From Candidatus Deianiraea vastatrix (GTDB lineage Bacteria > Pseudomonadota > Alphaproteobacteria > Rickettsiales > Deianiraeaceae): 64,000 nt of DNA. This document shows, one piece after another, positions 9,301 to 18,109 of this stretch; positions within the stretch are counted from its first letter, which is position 1, and the number at the start of each line of letters is the position of its first letter. The stretch covers positions 490,744 through 554,743 of the forward strand of contig NZ_CP029077.1 of assembly GCF_007993655.1 (NCBI RefSeq), in the 5' to 3' direction. A program made the translations under genes and the position numbers. A model generated the notes under the pieces. That model was given only the letters and a program-made list of their open reading frames with translations. It was not told the origin of the DNA and did not search any database.

Positions 9301-9376
9301 TGGCAGGGGCGACAGGACTCGAACCTGCAACCCGCGGTTTTGGAGACCGCTACTCTACCAATTGAGCCACACCCCT
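9301..9376 (-). tRNA. tRNA-Trp (CCA)
   Basis: The reverse strand folds as a full cloverleaf. The acceptor stem AGGGGTG pairs with CGCCCCT, the discriminator is G and the CCA end is encoded. The D arm is GGCTC..., the anticodon loop CTCCAAA has anticodon CCA, and the T arm contains GGTTCGAGTCC. It is not next to secE-nusG, its frequent neighbour. Confidence 0.95.
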
Positions 9377-9476
9377 ATTAATATAAGAGGCTGGGATTAA
9401 AAAATAAAAGTCAATAAAAAAAAATAGTTGACTATTAAAAAAATTATGTTTCACTAGTCTACAATTTTATTCTTTT

Positions 9477-9725
9477 ATGGCATCGAAAAAAGCTGGTGGT
9501 AGTTCACGAAATGGAAGAGATTCAGCAGGCAGAAGGCTTGGCGTTAAGAAATTTGGTGGTGAAAGCGTTGTGGCTGGAAATATTATTGTTAGACAGCGTG
9601 GTACAAAATGGCACCCAGGAAAAAATGTTGGACTTGGAAAAGATCACACTATTTTTTCACTAATTGACGGAAAGATAGCATTTCAAAACAAAGCTGGAAA
9701 AACAGTTGTTAATGTTGAGGCATAA
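9477..9725 (+). CDS. rpmA: 50S ribosomal protein L27
   Basis: The 82-residue protein has the L27 N-terminal [16 protein letters not shown] that reaches the peptidyl transferase centre, followed by [12 protein letters not shown] and [14 protein letters not shown]. It is usually preceded by rplU, which is not present in this window; instead tsf follows after 14 bases. A TACAAT box at 9460 lies very close to the ATG, suggesting a short leader. Confidence 0.97.
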   Translation: MASKKAGGSSRNGRDSAGRRLGVKKFGGESVVAGNIIVRQRGTKWHPGKNVGLGKDHTIFSLIDGKIAFQNKAGKTVVNVEA

Positions 9726-9739
9726 TTATATATAAATAT

Positions 9740-10591
9740 ATGGAAAATTTAAAAAAATTAAGAGATATAAGTGGTGCTGGTCTTTCTGCATGTAAAGACG
9801 CTCTTGCTCAAACTAATAACGATATCGATGCAGCAATGAAGCTTTTGCGTGAAAAGGGTATAGCCCAAGCCTCGAAAAAAGCAGATAGAGATGCAAAAGA
9901 AGGTCTTGCTGGCGTTATTTCTTTAGGAAATGAAGCTGTATTAGTAAAAATTGCATGCGAAACTGATTTTGTCGCAAGAAACGAAAAATTTCAATCTCTT
10001 GTTTCAACTATTTTAAATACCCTTGCCAAGGAAAAACCAGTAGATTTTGAATCGGCAAAAAACGTTAAGATGATTAGTTCAGGTCTAACAATTGCAGATG
10101 AAATTTCCGCAAGTGTTGGAAATGTTGGCGAAAATGTTTTATTCCTTGCTTACAGCAAATTATCAGTTTCAAACGGCGTTGTTGCAAGTTACATACACAC
10201 TAAAGCTTGTGAAAATTTTGGTAAAATCGCAGTTGCAGTTGCACTTGAATCTTCAATTGCAAAAGACAAACTTGAGGAATGCGGAAGACAAATTGGCATG
10301 CATATAGCAGCTTTCAATCCTGCATTTTTATCAACTGACGATGTTTCCGAGGAATTTATAAAATCTGAAAGAGAAATCTTTACGAACCAAATGAAAGATT
10401 CTGGAAAACCTGCTGATATAATTGCTAAAATTGTAGATGGTAAGCTTCAAAAATCACTACAAGAAAATGTATTACTTGAACAAGCATTTGCAATAGATTC
10501 CTCAATTAAAGTCAAGGAATTTGTTGAAAAATTTGGCAAAGAAAATGGCGGTGAAATTAAAGTTAAAGCTTTTATTCGCTTCTCTATTTAA
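9740..10591 (+). CDS. tsf: Elongation factor Ts
   Basis: Guanine-nucleotide exchange factor for EF-Tu. The N-terminal UBA-like domain reads LKKLRDISGAGLSACKDAL, followed by the core motifs KIACETDFVARNEKF (the conserved TDFV) and the two-fold core repeat. The 283-residue length is normal. The canonical rpsB upstream partner is missing here; the gene sits between rpmA and cysS, with a 3-base gap to cysS, and probably forms one operon with them. Confidence 0.97.
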   Translation: MENLKKLRDISGAGLSACKDALAQTNNDIDAAMKLLREKGIAQASKKADRDAKEGLAGVISLGNEAVLVKIACETDFVARNEKFQSLVSTILNTLAKEKPVDFESAKNVKMISSGLTIADEISASVGNVGENVLFLAYSKLSVSNGVVASYIHTKACENFGKIAVAVALESSIAKDKLEECGRQIGMHIAAFNPAFLSTDDVSEEFIKSEREIFTNQMKDSGKPADIIAKIVDGKLQKSLQENVLLEQAFAIDSSIKVKEFVEKFGKENGGEIKVKAFIRFSI

Positions 10592-10594
10592 TAT

Positions 10595-11983
10595 ATGATT
10601 TTCGCAGGTAAGGTTTTAAAGTTTTACGACTCCTTGTCTGCGAAAATGGTTGATTTTGAGCCGATTGACAAAGAAAATATTCGCATGTATGTTTGCGGTC
10701 CAACAGTTTATTCTCGTCCACACCTTGGTAATGCAAGAAGTTTTATTTTTTACGATGTTTTATATCGTATTTTAAAGCACATTTATCCAAATGTTACATA
10801 TGTTCGCAATATCACAGATGTTGATGACAAAATTATAGCGGAAAGTGAAAAAACCAGCATCAGTATTGCCGAAATTACAAAAAATACTATATCTCAATTT
10901 CATCAAGACACTGAAAAACTTGGTTGCCTTTCGCCAACCGTTGAGCCAAAAGCAACCCAGCATATCGACGAAATGATAAAAATAATAGACAAATTACTTG
11001 AAAAAGGGTATGCCTATATAAAAGACGGACATGTTTTATTTTCAGTAAAAACCTTCGATAAATACTGCATTTTATCTAAAAAAAATCAAGAAGATTTAAT
11101 AGCTGGTGCAAGAGTTGAAGTTGAAAATTACAAGATAGACGATGGAGATTTTGTGCTTTGGAAACCGGTTGATGCCAATGGATTTGACACAAAATTTGGT
11201 TATGGAAGACCGGGTTGGCATATAGAATGTTCGGCCATGGCGGCAAAATATTTGGGCGACGAATTCGACATTCACGGCGGCGGCGCGGACTTAAAATTCC
11301 CGCATCACGACAACGAAATTGCTCAAAGCGTGTGTGCAAGTGGCAAAAATTTTGCAAAATACTGGATACATAATGGCTTTTTGCTTGTTGACGGTGAAAA
11401 AATGAGTAAATCGCTAGGAAATTTCATAACGCCGTATAATTTAATGGAAAATGGTGTTCACCCTGAGATTATACGCTTTTCCCTTCTTTCCGCGTCTTAT
11501 TCAAAGCCGCTTGATTTTACAAAAAAACTAATTGTAGACAGTGAAATTGCTATGAAACGATTTTATACACTTCTTGAAAAATACGATTTTACGGACGATA
11601 ATTTTGACATCCCGCCTCTTGCCGTTGATGCGATTTTGGAAAACCTAAATACTGCAAAATACATAGCAATTATGCACTCTTTGACACATGACATAATATA
11701 TAATCGTAGCGAAGATGGAGCAAAAAAAACAGCATTTCAGCTTTATTCTATGGGGCGTTTGATAGGTCTTTTTTCTTCCAAGCCGTCTGATTTTTTGTCC
11801 AGTTATAATGAAAAAATTGACATTCCAAGTGAGGTTTTAGAGCTTGCAAAAATGAGAAAATCTGCTAAAAATGAGAAAAATTTTCAACTTGCAGACGAAA
11901 TAAAGAGCAAAATTAAAGACTATGGATATATAATACGAGATATAGATAAAAATGAATACGAAATTACAAAAATAAAAAATTAA
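10595..11983 (+). CDS. cysS: Cysteinyl-tRNA synthetase
   Basis: Class I synthetase charging tRNA-Cys. The 462-residue protein shows YVCGPTVYSRPHLGNARSF (zinc Cys and the HIGH-equivalent HLGN), FDIHGGGADLKFPHHDNE (zinc and substrate ligands) and KMSKS in GEKMSKSLGN. The C-terminal DALR-type helical domain follows. It starts 3 bases after tsf. Confidence 0.97.
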   Translation: MIFAGKVLKFYDSLSAKMVDFEPIDKENIRMYVCGPTVYSRPHLGNARSFIFYDVLYRILKHIYPNVTYVRNITDVDDKIIAESEKTSISIAEITKNTISQFHQDTEKLGCLSPTVEPKATQHIDEMIKIIDKLLEKGYAYIKDGHVLFSVKTFDKYCILSKKNQEDLIAGARVEVENYKIDDGDFVLWKPVDANGFDTKFGYGRPGWHIECSAMAAKYLGDEFDIHGGGADLKFPHHDNEIAQSVCASGKNFAKYWIHNGFLLVDGEKMSKSLGNFITPYNLMENGVHPEIIRFSLLSASYSKPLDFTKKLIVDSEIAMKRFYTLLEKYDFTDDNFDIPPLAVDAILENLNTAKYIAIMHSLTHDIIYNRSEDGAKKTAFQLYSMGRLIGLFSSKPSDFLSSYNEKIDIPSEVLELAKMRKSAKNEKNFQLADEIKSKIKDYGYIIRDIDKNEYEITKIKN

Positions 11984-12124
11984 AAATCATTTTATAAAAA
12001 TTATATATTTTTTACTCAAAATTATAACTCTTAAATGCCAATAATTAATTTAGAAACAATTATTATTTTTTTCTTGACTATTAAAAAAAAGTTGTAAGGA
12101 TGAAGTAAGCTTTGATTAAAATGT

Positions 12125-12259
12125 ATGCTTAGAACTTATCAACCTAGTAAAAGAAAGAGGAGAAACTCTCACGGATTTAGGGCTAGAATGTCTACAAAAG
12201 GTGGAAGAAAAGTTTTGTCAAATAGAAGAAGAAAAGGTAGACACAGTATAGCTATATAA
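12125..12259 (+). CDS. rpmH: 50S ribosomal protein L34
   Basis: A 44-residue basic protein starting [18 protein letters not shown], with [17 protein letters not shown] and ending KGRHSIAI. It matches the family over its full length. The stop is TAA at 12257-12259. The usual neighbours rnpA and dnaA are not nearby. Confidence 0.97.
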   Translation: MLRTYQPSKRKRRNSHGFRARMSTKGGRKVLSNRRRKGRHSIAI

Positions 12260-12266
12260 TCAATAT

Positions 12267-12290
12267 AATATCTTAAAATTATAAGATATT
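12267..12290 (+). terminator. Possible terminator of rpmH
   Basis: A perfect 9-bp inverted repeat (AATATCTTA / TAAGATATT) with a 6-base loop directly follows rpmH. A T-rich stretch lies about 15-20 bases further on. The stem is AT-only, so its strength is doubtful. Confidence 0.4.
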
Positions 12291-12376
12291 TATCTATATT
12301 TAGTCTTTTTTATAATTGCAATTCCATAAAGTTTCATATCTATTAAGTTTCTTTAGAATTCCGAAATGAATATAAT

Positions 12377-13282
12377 CTAGTTTTTAAGTATTTTGTTATT
12401 TTTTAACTTATTTGCTTTTAACTTCTCAAAATCATCTCCAGCATGAAATGATGAACGCGTTAGTGGTGAGCTTGAAACCATCAAAAATCCCTTTATATAA
12501 GCCATTCTTTCAAGGTAGCGAAACTCGTCCGGTGTGTAATATTTTTTCACTTCAGCGTGTTTTTGAGTTGGTCGCAAATACTGACCAATAGTTATAAAAT
12601 CAACATTTGCCGAGCGTAAATCGTCCATAACCTGTAAAATTTCCTCTTTTTCTTCGCCAAGTCCAACCATAATTCCCGATTTTGTGAATAAATTTTCGTT
12701 TAATTCCTTGACCCGCCGAAGTAAAAATAACGAGTTAAAATAACGACTTCCAGGGCGAATTGATTGATAAAGCGATGGAACGGTTTCTATATTGTGGTTA
12801 AAAACATCTGGCGGAAAATCAATTGCCAGTTTATTTAGCGTGATTTTTTCGTCCTTGCGTAAAAAATCTGGCGTCAAAATTTCAATAGTCGTCTGGGGCG
12901 ATAAATTCCTTATACAATCGATGGTTTTTGCAAAATGATCAGCCCCGCCGTCGTCCAAATCGTCTCTGTCAACCGACGTTATCACGACGTGTTTTAGTCC
13001 CAAAACCTGCACAGATTCTGCGACTTTCTGCGGTTCATGTGGGTCAATTTTAAGTGGCGTTCCAGTTGCAACATTGCAAAATTTACATGCACGGGTGCAA
13101 ATTGAGCCTAAAATCATGAAGGTTGCATGCTTTTTTTCCCAGCACTGGCCTATGTTTGGGCATGCCGCCTCTTCGCAAACTGTGTGAAGCCCTTTTTTGC
13201 GCATTAGCTCGTTTGTGTCGTTAAAACCACCAGAAATTGGCGCTTTTACCCTTATCCAGTCTGGTTTTTCAATTTCTGCCAT
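12377..13282 (-). CDS. lipA: Lipoyl synthase
   Basis: Radical SAM enzyme that inserts two sulfurs into protein-bound octanoyl groups to make lipoyl cofactors for 2-oxoacid dehydrogenases. Both iron-sulfur clusters are supported: [12 protein letters not shown] (auxiliary cluster CX4CX5C) and CTRACKFC (radical-SAM CX3CX2C). [15 protein letters not shown] and the C-terminal [15 protein letters not shown] are also family signatures. 301 residues, full length. It lies 12 bases downstream of the next gene on the same strand. Confidence 0.97.
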   Translation of the reverse strand: MAEIEKPDWIRVKAPISGGFNDTNELMRKKGLHTVCEEAACPNIGQCWEKKHATFMILGSICTRACKFCNVATGTPLKIDPHEPQKVAESVQVLGLKHVVITSVDRDDLDDGGADHFAKTIDCIRNLSPQTTIEILTPDFLRKDEKITLNKLAIDFPPDVFNHNIETVPSLYQSIRPGSRYFNSLFLLRRVKELNENLFTKSGIMVGLGEEKEEILQVMDDLRSANVDFITIGQYLRPTQKHAEVKKYYTPDEFRYLERMAYIKGFLMVSSSPLTRSSFHAGDDFEKLKANKLKNNKILKN

Positions 13283-13294
13283 ATAAAAAGCAAA

Positions 13295-14257
13295 TTAGTA
13301 GTAATTTTTTATATCAATATTTTCATCGTAAATTCCAAAATCTTCGTTTCTAAGGCATATTTTTTCTGAATATTCGTTCCAGTTTAAAGACTTAATTCCT
13401 AATTTTTCAAACATATTTACATTAATTTTATTTGAATTCACTATATCACTTGAATATAAAATCTGAGACGCAAAGCACAAAAAATCACTTGGTATTTTTT
13501 GCATAAATGAATATTTAATTTTTGATAATTTGTTTGGTATGAAAACAATTTTTGGATTTTTATTTACTGTTGTTAAAATTGATTTTACAAAATCTAATTG
13601 ATTTATTTCCTGATTTACTAAGTTGTAAATTTTACCATTTGTTTTGTTATCATTTACTGTATTTATTATACTTTTTGCAATATCAATTGCATTTGTTAGA
13701 TATAAAAAATTATTTTTTATAGATTTTGGCAGCACAATAAATGGTAAATTTGCAAATTGACATATACATGAAATATATTTTGACTCATTTGAAATTAAAT
13801 TTCCAATTCTTAAAATTGTTGAACAATGTTTTGCTTTTTCAATAATGTTATTTTCTGCATTCTTCTTCATAGCTCCATAGCTTGATTTTGAGTCTAGCTC
13901 AGCAGATATTGAAGATATATGTATATACTTCTTAATATTATATTTTGCCGCGCATTCCGCTAAAAAGTCAGGAAAAAAAGAGTTGACAAGATTTAAATAT
14001 TTTTTATTACCAATTTTTAAATCAAAGCAATTGACGACAATGTCAGATATTTTTATAAAGGATGTGATTTGTGTATAATTTACTATATCCCCTGTAACTA
14101 TCGATATTCTACCTGGAAGTCCATAAGATTTCATATAATTTGCTTTTTTTATATCATCAACAACAACATTTACATTGTATCCGTTATTAGCAAATTCCCA
14201 TACAATATACTTACTTAACTCGTCTGAATTGCAAAAAACTGTAACCAATTGGTTCAT
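13295..14257 (-). CDS. Atypical NAD(P)-binding SDR, NDUFA9-like
   Basis: A 320-residue protein with the fold order of extended SDRs of the NDUFA9/complex-I-associated group: N-terminal beta-alpha-beta, IVNCFDLK..., YIHISSISAELDSKSSYGAMK with a YxxxK, and TILRIGNLISNES. The dinucleotide-binding glycines are degenerate: the N-terminus reads VFCNSDELSKYIVWEFANNG where family members have GxxGxxG. It may therefore bind cofactor weakly or serve structurally. The rapid divergence fits an accessory respiratory-complex role, which is inference. Confidence 0.65.
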   Translation of the reverse strand: MNQLVTVFCNSDELSKYIVWEFANNGYNVNVVVDDIKKANYMKSYGLPGRISIVTGDIVNYTQITSFIKISDIVVNCFDLKIGNKKYLNLVNSFFPDFLAECAAKYNIKKYIHISSISAELDSKSSYGAMKKNAENNIIEKAKHCSTILRIGNLISNESKYISCICQFANLPFIVLPKSIKNNFLYLTNAIDIAKSIINTVNDNKTNGKIYNLVNQEINQLDFVKSILTTVNKNPKIVFIPNKLSKIKYSFMQKIPSDFLCFASQILYSSDIVNSNKINVNMFEKLGIKSLNWNEYSEKICLRNEDFGIYDENIDIKNYY

Positions 14258-14361
14258 ATTATCTATAAGAACTTCTACCTTATATCATATATTTTATAAA
14301 AGTAAATAAAAACTTGCATATAATTTTTATTAAATTACCATAAGCAATAAATGTTGAGTTT

Positions 14362-14805
14362 ATGCATATTGATCATATTGCCCATTTTTCTTCTTTTATT
14401 GGTATTTGCTTATTTGGTTTTATTGTTACAAAAATTATTTCCAAGTTTTTGAATAATAATATTTTGCAAATTGAAAATGATAGAATTGAAATTGATAACA
14501 AGATAGAAAATCTAGAAAAAAAATTAAAAACAGCAAAGGATTTGTTGTCTGAAAAAAACAAAAAATCAATAGATGAAATTAAAAAAACTAGAAAGAAAGC
14601 TGATGAATTCTTAAAAACGGAATTGAGTAAAATGGACGAATATTATGTTAATCGTAAAAAAGATATTGACACATTAATGACCAATCTCAAACAGGACGAA
14701 ATAAAAACAATTCAAAAGGAATTAATATCAGAAAGTTTGTCAGAAGTTGAATCAAAAAATACAATCAGCTTCACCAACAAATCTGATAATAAAATTATTA
14801 ATTAA
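14362..14805 (+). CDS. Membrane-anchored coiled-coil protein, possibly ATP synthase subunit b
   Basis: 147 residues: one N-terminal hydrophobic helix (about 9-31, FSSFIGICLFGFIVTKII) and then a long charged helix rich in Lys, Glu, Asp and Ile to about residue 125. This is the architecture of F-type ATP synthase b or b' subunits, and atpA is present at 27193, but no sequence signature proves it. Other single-pass coiled-coil proteins are possible. It is isolated between two reverse-strand operons. Confidence 0.5.
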   Translation: MHIDHIAHFSSFIGICLFGFIVTKIISKFLNNNILQIENDRIEIDNKIENLEKKLKTAKDLLSEKNKKSIDEIKKTRKKADEFLKTELSKMDEYYVNRKKDIDTLMTNLKQDEIKTIQKELISESLSEVESKNTISFTNKSDNKIIN

Positions 14806-14876
14806 AAATACTAGCTTCCGAGAATTACTATAAATATCGTTAAATATTAAAGTTATTTTGGATATAAAAAATCGTA

Positions 14877-15425
14877 TTAAATTTTAACTATTCCAGAAAA
14901 TGGAATATTTACATCAACCTCTTTTCCAAAAACCGAAACCTTAATTTCAGCAATTGAATTTTCTAAGTCAACACCTGATACAATTCCATCAAATTCCTGA
15001 AAGGACCCTTCTTTAACTTTAATTTTATCTCCTATTACAAATATTCTATTTGCAGACTCGGATTTAGATATATTTTGCACTGAAGTTATAATATCTTGGT
15101 ATTCGCGTTGAGAAATTTTCTTTGGCTCTTTATCACTCCCAACAAGAAAATTACGCACTCCGTCTACACCCAAAAGCATCATTTTTAAAAAGTCCGACAT
15201 GCGTAATTTGGCAAAAATATAGCCAGGGTATGCATTAGTTTGAACTTCTTTCTTTTCTCCATCTTGTATAATCATAGATGTTGTTTTTGGAACAAATAAT
15301 TCTTCAACATATGACTGATACTCTTCACCAAGTGATTTTCCAAGTATGGTTTCAATTTTTTTTACAACCAAGTCTTCAGTTTTAGGCTGAACGCATATTG
15401 TGTACCAATTAAAATCTTGCGACAT
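14877..15425 (-). CDS. nusG: Transcription antitermination protein NusG
   Basis: Binds RNA polymerase and links it to Rho or ribosomes. It has the N-terminal NGN domain (FNWYTICVQPKTEDLVVKKI, YPGYIFAKLRM, VRNFLVG) and a C-terminal KOW domain (IGDKIKVKEGSFQEFDGIV). 182 residues, normal. The ATG lies one base after the secE stop, the conserved secE-nusG pair. Confidence 0.96.
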   Translation of the reverse strand: MSQDFNWYTICVQPKTEDLVVKKIETILGKSLGEEYQSYVEELFVPKTTSMIIQDGEKKEVQTNAYPGYIFAKLRMSDFLKMMLLGVDGVRNFLVGSDKEPKKISQREYQDIITSVQNISKSESANRIFVIGDKIKVKEGSFQEFDGIVSGVDLENSIAEIKVSVFGKEVDVNIPFSGIVKI

Positions 15426-15426
15426 A

Positions 15427-15594
15427 TTAACTAAATAATAATGAAATAAATGACAATAAATAATCTAACAATGAAAGTAAAATTGCAGTTACAAATAATA
15501 CCACAATAAGCATAATACTTGACTGAATAACCTCGCTTTTTGTAGGAGTTTTAATTTTTAAAAGCTCATTTTTGACGTTACTTATGAAAGACAT
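15427..15594 (-). CDS. secE: Preprotein translocase subunit SecE
   Basis: A 55-residue protein I translated by hand from the reverse strand. It starts MSFISNVKNELLKIKTPTKS with the SecE signature of an amphipathic helix (ELLKIKTPTKSEV), then one transmembrane helix (IMLIVVLFVTAILLSLLDYL). It is the minimal single-TM form. Position directly upstream of nusG supports it strongly. A TATAAT sequence overlaps its start codon. Confidence 0.92.
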   Translation of the reverse strand: MSFISNVKNELLKIKTPTKSEVIQSSIMLIVVLFVTAILLSLLDYLLSFISLLFS

Positions 15595-15667
15595 TATACA
15601 AAATAATAATACTTAAAAACTAGCGTAAAAGTATTTTTTTATTTTTCAAGTAAATATTTTAAAAAAA

Positions 15668-16450
15668 TTAAAAATACTGAGCACCAACATTATTTAGTAT
15701 TATAAATAGAAATGGAGCCGATAGTGTAATGCTATCCATTCTATCCATTATTCCGCCATGACCTGGTATAATATTTCCACTGTCTTTGATGTTAAATTTC
15801 CTTTTAATATAAGACTCAAGTAAATCACTCATTTGGGCAAAAATTGATATAAATAAGGCTGCAACTCCAGCATTAAAAATTCCTATATTAAACGGGGTTT
15901 TTATTAGAGTAAAATACATAAACACACCAACCACAATACCTGATATCAAACCACCAATTGCACCTGACAAGGTTTTTCCTGGGCTAATTTTTGGTGCAAG
16001 TTTTCTACCTCCAAATCTTTTGCCAACAAAATAAGCACCGCAATCTGTAGCCCAAATAACACAAAAATACCAAAATATTATCGATGAACCTTTGGTATAA
16101 CCAGATATTGTAACAAGGCAGGCTACTGGAATTCCAATATATGCAACGCCCATGAAAAGCCATGTTTGATATTTTTTTACATTATTTTTTAGTATAGATA
16201 TAATTTCAAGCCATTCATGATAAGCTACCAAGGTCAAAAGAAGCATTAAGCAGTTAAACGCTATTCCCCCAACTAATATACATATAACAAAGATTAATCC
16301 AAAAACTCCTCCGCTATAAATTCTTTTTTGCATGTTTTCATCTGCTGCTATAGTTTTTTGCAAAATAATTGATATTTCCTTTACAAAATTAACAAATTTA
16401 ATACATAACGCAGCCAATATGCCAAGAAAAGTTTTAATATAATTACTCAT
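15668..16450 (-). CDS. cdsA: Phosphatidate cytidylyltransferase
   Basis: Makes CDP-diacylglycerol from phosphatidic acid and CTP in the inner membrane. It is a multi-pass protein (about 7-8 helices). The C-terminal signature is clear: DCGAYFVGKRFGGRKLAPKI, SPGKTLSGAIGG, then SDLLESYIKRKFNIKDSG and PGHGGIMDRMDS. 260 residues. The first 40 residues before MQKRIYSGG are extra compared with many relatives, so a later start is possible. It follows uppS, the usual pairing. Confidence 0.94.
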   Translation of the reverse strand: MSNYIKTFLGILAALCIKFVNFVKEISIILQKTIAADENMQKRIYSGGVFGLIFVICILVGGIAFNCLMLLLTLVAYHEWLEIISILKNNVKKYQTWLFMGVAYIGIPVACLVTISGYTKGSSIIFWYFCVIWATDCGAYFVGKRFGGRKLAPKISPGKTLSGAIGGLISGIVVGVFMYFTLIKTPFNIGIFNAGVAALFISIFAQMSDLLESYIKRKFNIKDSGNIIPGHGGIMDRMDSITLSAPFLFIILNNVGAQYF

Positions 16451-16507
16451 AAAACAAGTTTAATTAATTTAATTAAAATACATTCTTCTTAATATTCAAG
16501 TAAAAAA

Positions 16508-17203
16508 TTATTTTCCATATTTTCTAACTCTTTTTTTATATTCATCAATTATTAAATGTAATTCGTTTTTTGAAAAATCAGGCCAAAGCGTGTCTGTGAA
16601 AAATAACTCAGCGTAAATTGACTGAAATATTAGAAAATTGCTAATTCTTTGATTTCCACCGGTTCTTATCATAATATCAACATCTGGAATGCCTTTTGTA
16701 TCGAGATTATCTAATATATCATCTTCAGAAATTTGATAATTATTCTCAGATTTTTGACTAAGTATTTTATTTACAGATCTAACAATTTCATCCCTTCCGC
16801 CATAATTTATTGCAAAAATTGCAGTTGTTGTATATTGCTTTTTTTCTTTTGATATAGATTCGAGCTTTTTTAAGCTATCTTGCAAGTCAATTGGGAGTTT
16901 TTCTACATCGCCAATTATTTTAAATATAAATCTTTCATCTTCCTGAAATTTTGATAAATTTGATAATACATACTCTCTCATTAAATTAAAAAGATCGCTA
17001 ACCTCTACTTCATTCCTGGACCAATTTTCCGTAGAAAAAGTATAAAAAGTTACATAAGGTATTTCAAGCTCGCTTGCACATATTAATATTTTTTCAATAT
17101 TTAATGCACCAGATCTATGACCTGCAATGTCTGGTAAAAATCTTTTTTTCGCCCATCTCCTATTTCCATCCATTATAAAAGATATATGCGTAGGATTTTT
17201 CAA
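16508..17203 (-). CDS. uppS: Undecaprenyl diphosphate synthase
   Basis: Cis-prenyltransferase making the C55 carrier for peptidoglycan and surface glycans. Motifs: HISFIMDGNRRWAKKR with the catalytic Asp, GHRSGALNIEK, YTFSTENWSR, and the C-terminal DIMIRTGGNQRISNFLIFQS. 231 residues. The start is TTG 17203; no in-frame ATG precedes the essential HISFIMDG segment. It is co-directional with cdsA. Confidence 0.95.
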   Translation of the reverse strand: MKNPTHISFIMDGNRRWAKKRFLPDIAGHRSGALNIEKILICASELEIPYVTFYTFSTENWSRNEVEVSDLFNLMREYVLSNLSKFQEDERFIFKIIGDVEKLPIDLQDSLKKLESISKEKKQYTTTAIFAINYGGRDEIVRSVNKILSQKSENNYQISEDDILDNLDTKGIPDVDIMIRTGGNQRISNFLIFQSIYAELFFTDTLWPDFSKNELHLIIDEYKKRVRKYGK

Positions 17204-17301
17204 GCTTAAATAAAAATTTGAATCATTAAAAAGTAATATTTTTTATATGCAACAAAAAAATACTTGACTTTTGAAAATAAAATGGATTGCACTCATTAGG
17301 A

Positions 17302-17378
17302 GTGCCCGTAGCTCAGCTGGATAGAGCAACGGTTTTCTAAACCGTGGGTCATAGGTTCGAATCCTATCGGGCATACCA
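17302..17378 (+). tRNA. tRNA-Arg (TCT)
   Basis: Cloverleaf of 77 bases. The acceptor GTGCCCG pairs with CGGGCAT, the anticodon loop TTTCTAA carries TCT, and the T arm is ATAGG-TTCGAAT-CCTAT. The ACCA end is encoded. A TTGACT box lies 32 bases upstream. Confidence 0.95.
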
Positions 17379-17390
17379 AAATTTGATATT

Positions 17391-17467
17391 GGATGATTAG
17401 CTCAGTTGGTTAGAGCGTTACGTTGACATCGTAGAGGTCGTTGGTTCGAGCCCAATATCATCCACCA
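17391..17467 (+). tRNA. tRNA-Val (GAC)
   Basis: The acceptor GGATGAT pairs with ATCATCC, the anticodon loop TTGACAT has anticodon GAC, and the T arm is GTTGG-TTCGAGC-CCAAT. The ACCA end is encoded. It sits 12 bases after tRNA-Arg and 21 bases before rimM, so the three may be co-transcribed. Confidence 0.95.
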
Positions 17468-17488
17468 TTTGTAATTATACAATAATAT

Positions 17489-18007
17489 ATGACGAAATTG
17501 GTAAAAATAGGAACGATTATATCTGCCTTTGGTATTAAAGGTCAAGTTAAAATTTACTCAGAGGTGAACGATTTAGATCAATTTTCAAAACTGACAAAAT
17601 TTGCAAATGGAGATATTTTTGAGCTAAAATCTTGTAAAAAACATAAAAATGATATATGGATTTCTCAAATAGAAGGTTTTGCATCAAGAAATGATATTGA
17701 AAAATTAGTAAAAACAGAAATTTTTTGCTATCAAAGTGATTTTCCAAAATTAAAAAACAATGAATTTTATGAATTTGAAGTTATTGGCTACGATATTGTT
17801 GAAAACTCTGTTAAAATTGGTAAATTAGTTGAATTTTTGCATTTTAAATCTACAAAAATGTTAAAAATTGAATTATGCGATAAAAATTTTTCACGCGGAA
17901 ATATAGATAAAAATGGTTTTTTATTCGTTGATTCAAGAGATATAATTTCCATTAAAGAAGGTATAATTAATATACAAAATATAAAAAATATTATTACCGT
18001 GAGTTGA
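17489..18007 (+). CDS. rimM: 16S rRNA processing / 30S maturation protein RimM
   Basis: Assists 30S head assembly with S19. The N-terminal RimM domain begins VKIGTIISAFGIKGQVKIYS, a strong family signature, and the PRC-barrel half includes NEFYEFEVIGYDIV. 172 residues, normal. The expected rplS-trmD neighbours are absent; two tRNAs precede it. Confidence 0.93.
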   Translation: MTKLVKIGTIISAFGIKGQVKIYSEVNDLDQFSKLTKFANGDIFELKSCKKHKNDIWISQIEGFASRNDIEKLVKTEIFCYQSDFPKLKNNEFYEFEVIGYDIVENSVKIGKLVEFLHFKSTKMLKIELCDKNFSRGNIDKNGFLFVDSRDIISIKEGIINIQNIKNIITVS

Positions 18008-18109
18008 GTTGAAATTTTCTTAATAAACACGAAAATATTGATAAAAAAGTCTTGATTTTTAAATAATTCTTTTTGATATTTCGTGCATCACATAACTTGT
18101 AAAATTTAT

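Noticed and set aside
9428-9465. TTGACT upstream of rpmA as a promoter
   Set aside because: The only good -10 (TACAAT at 9460) is 26 bases away, too far for a sigma70 pair.
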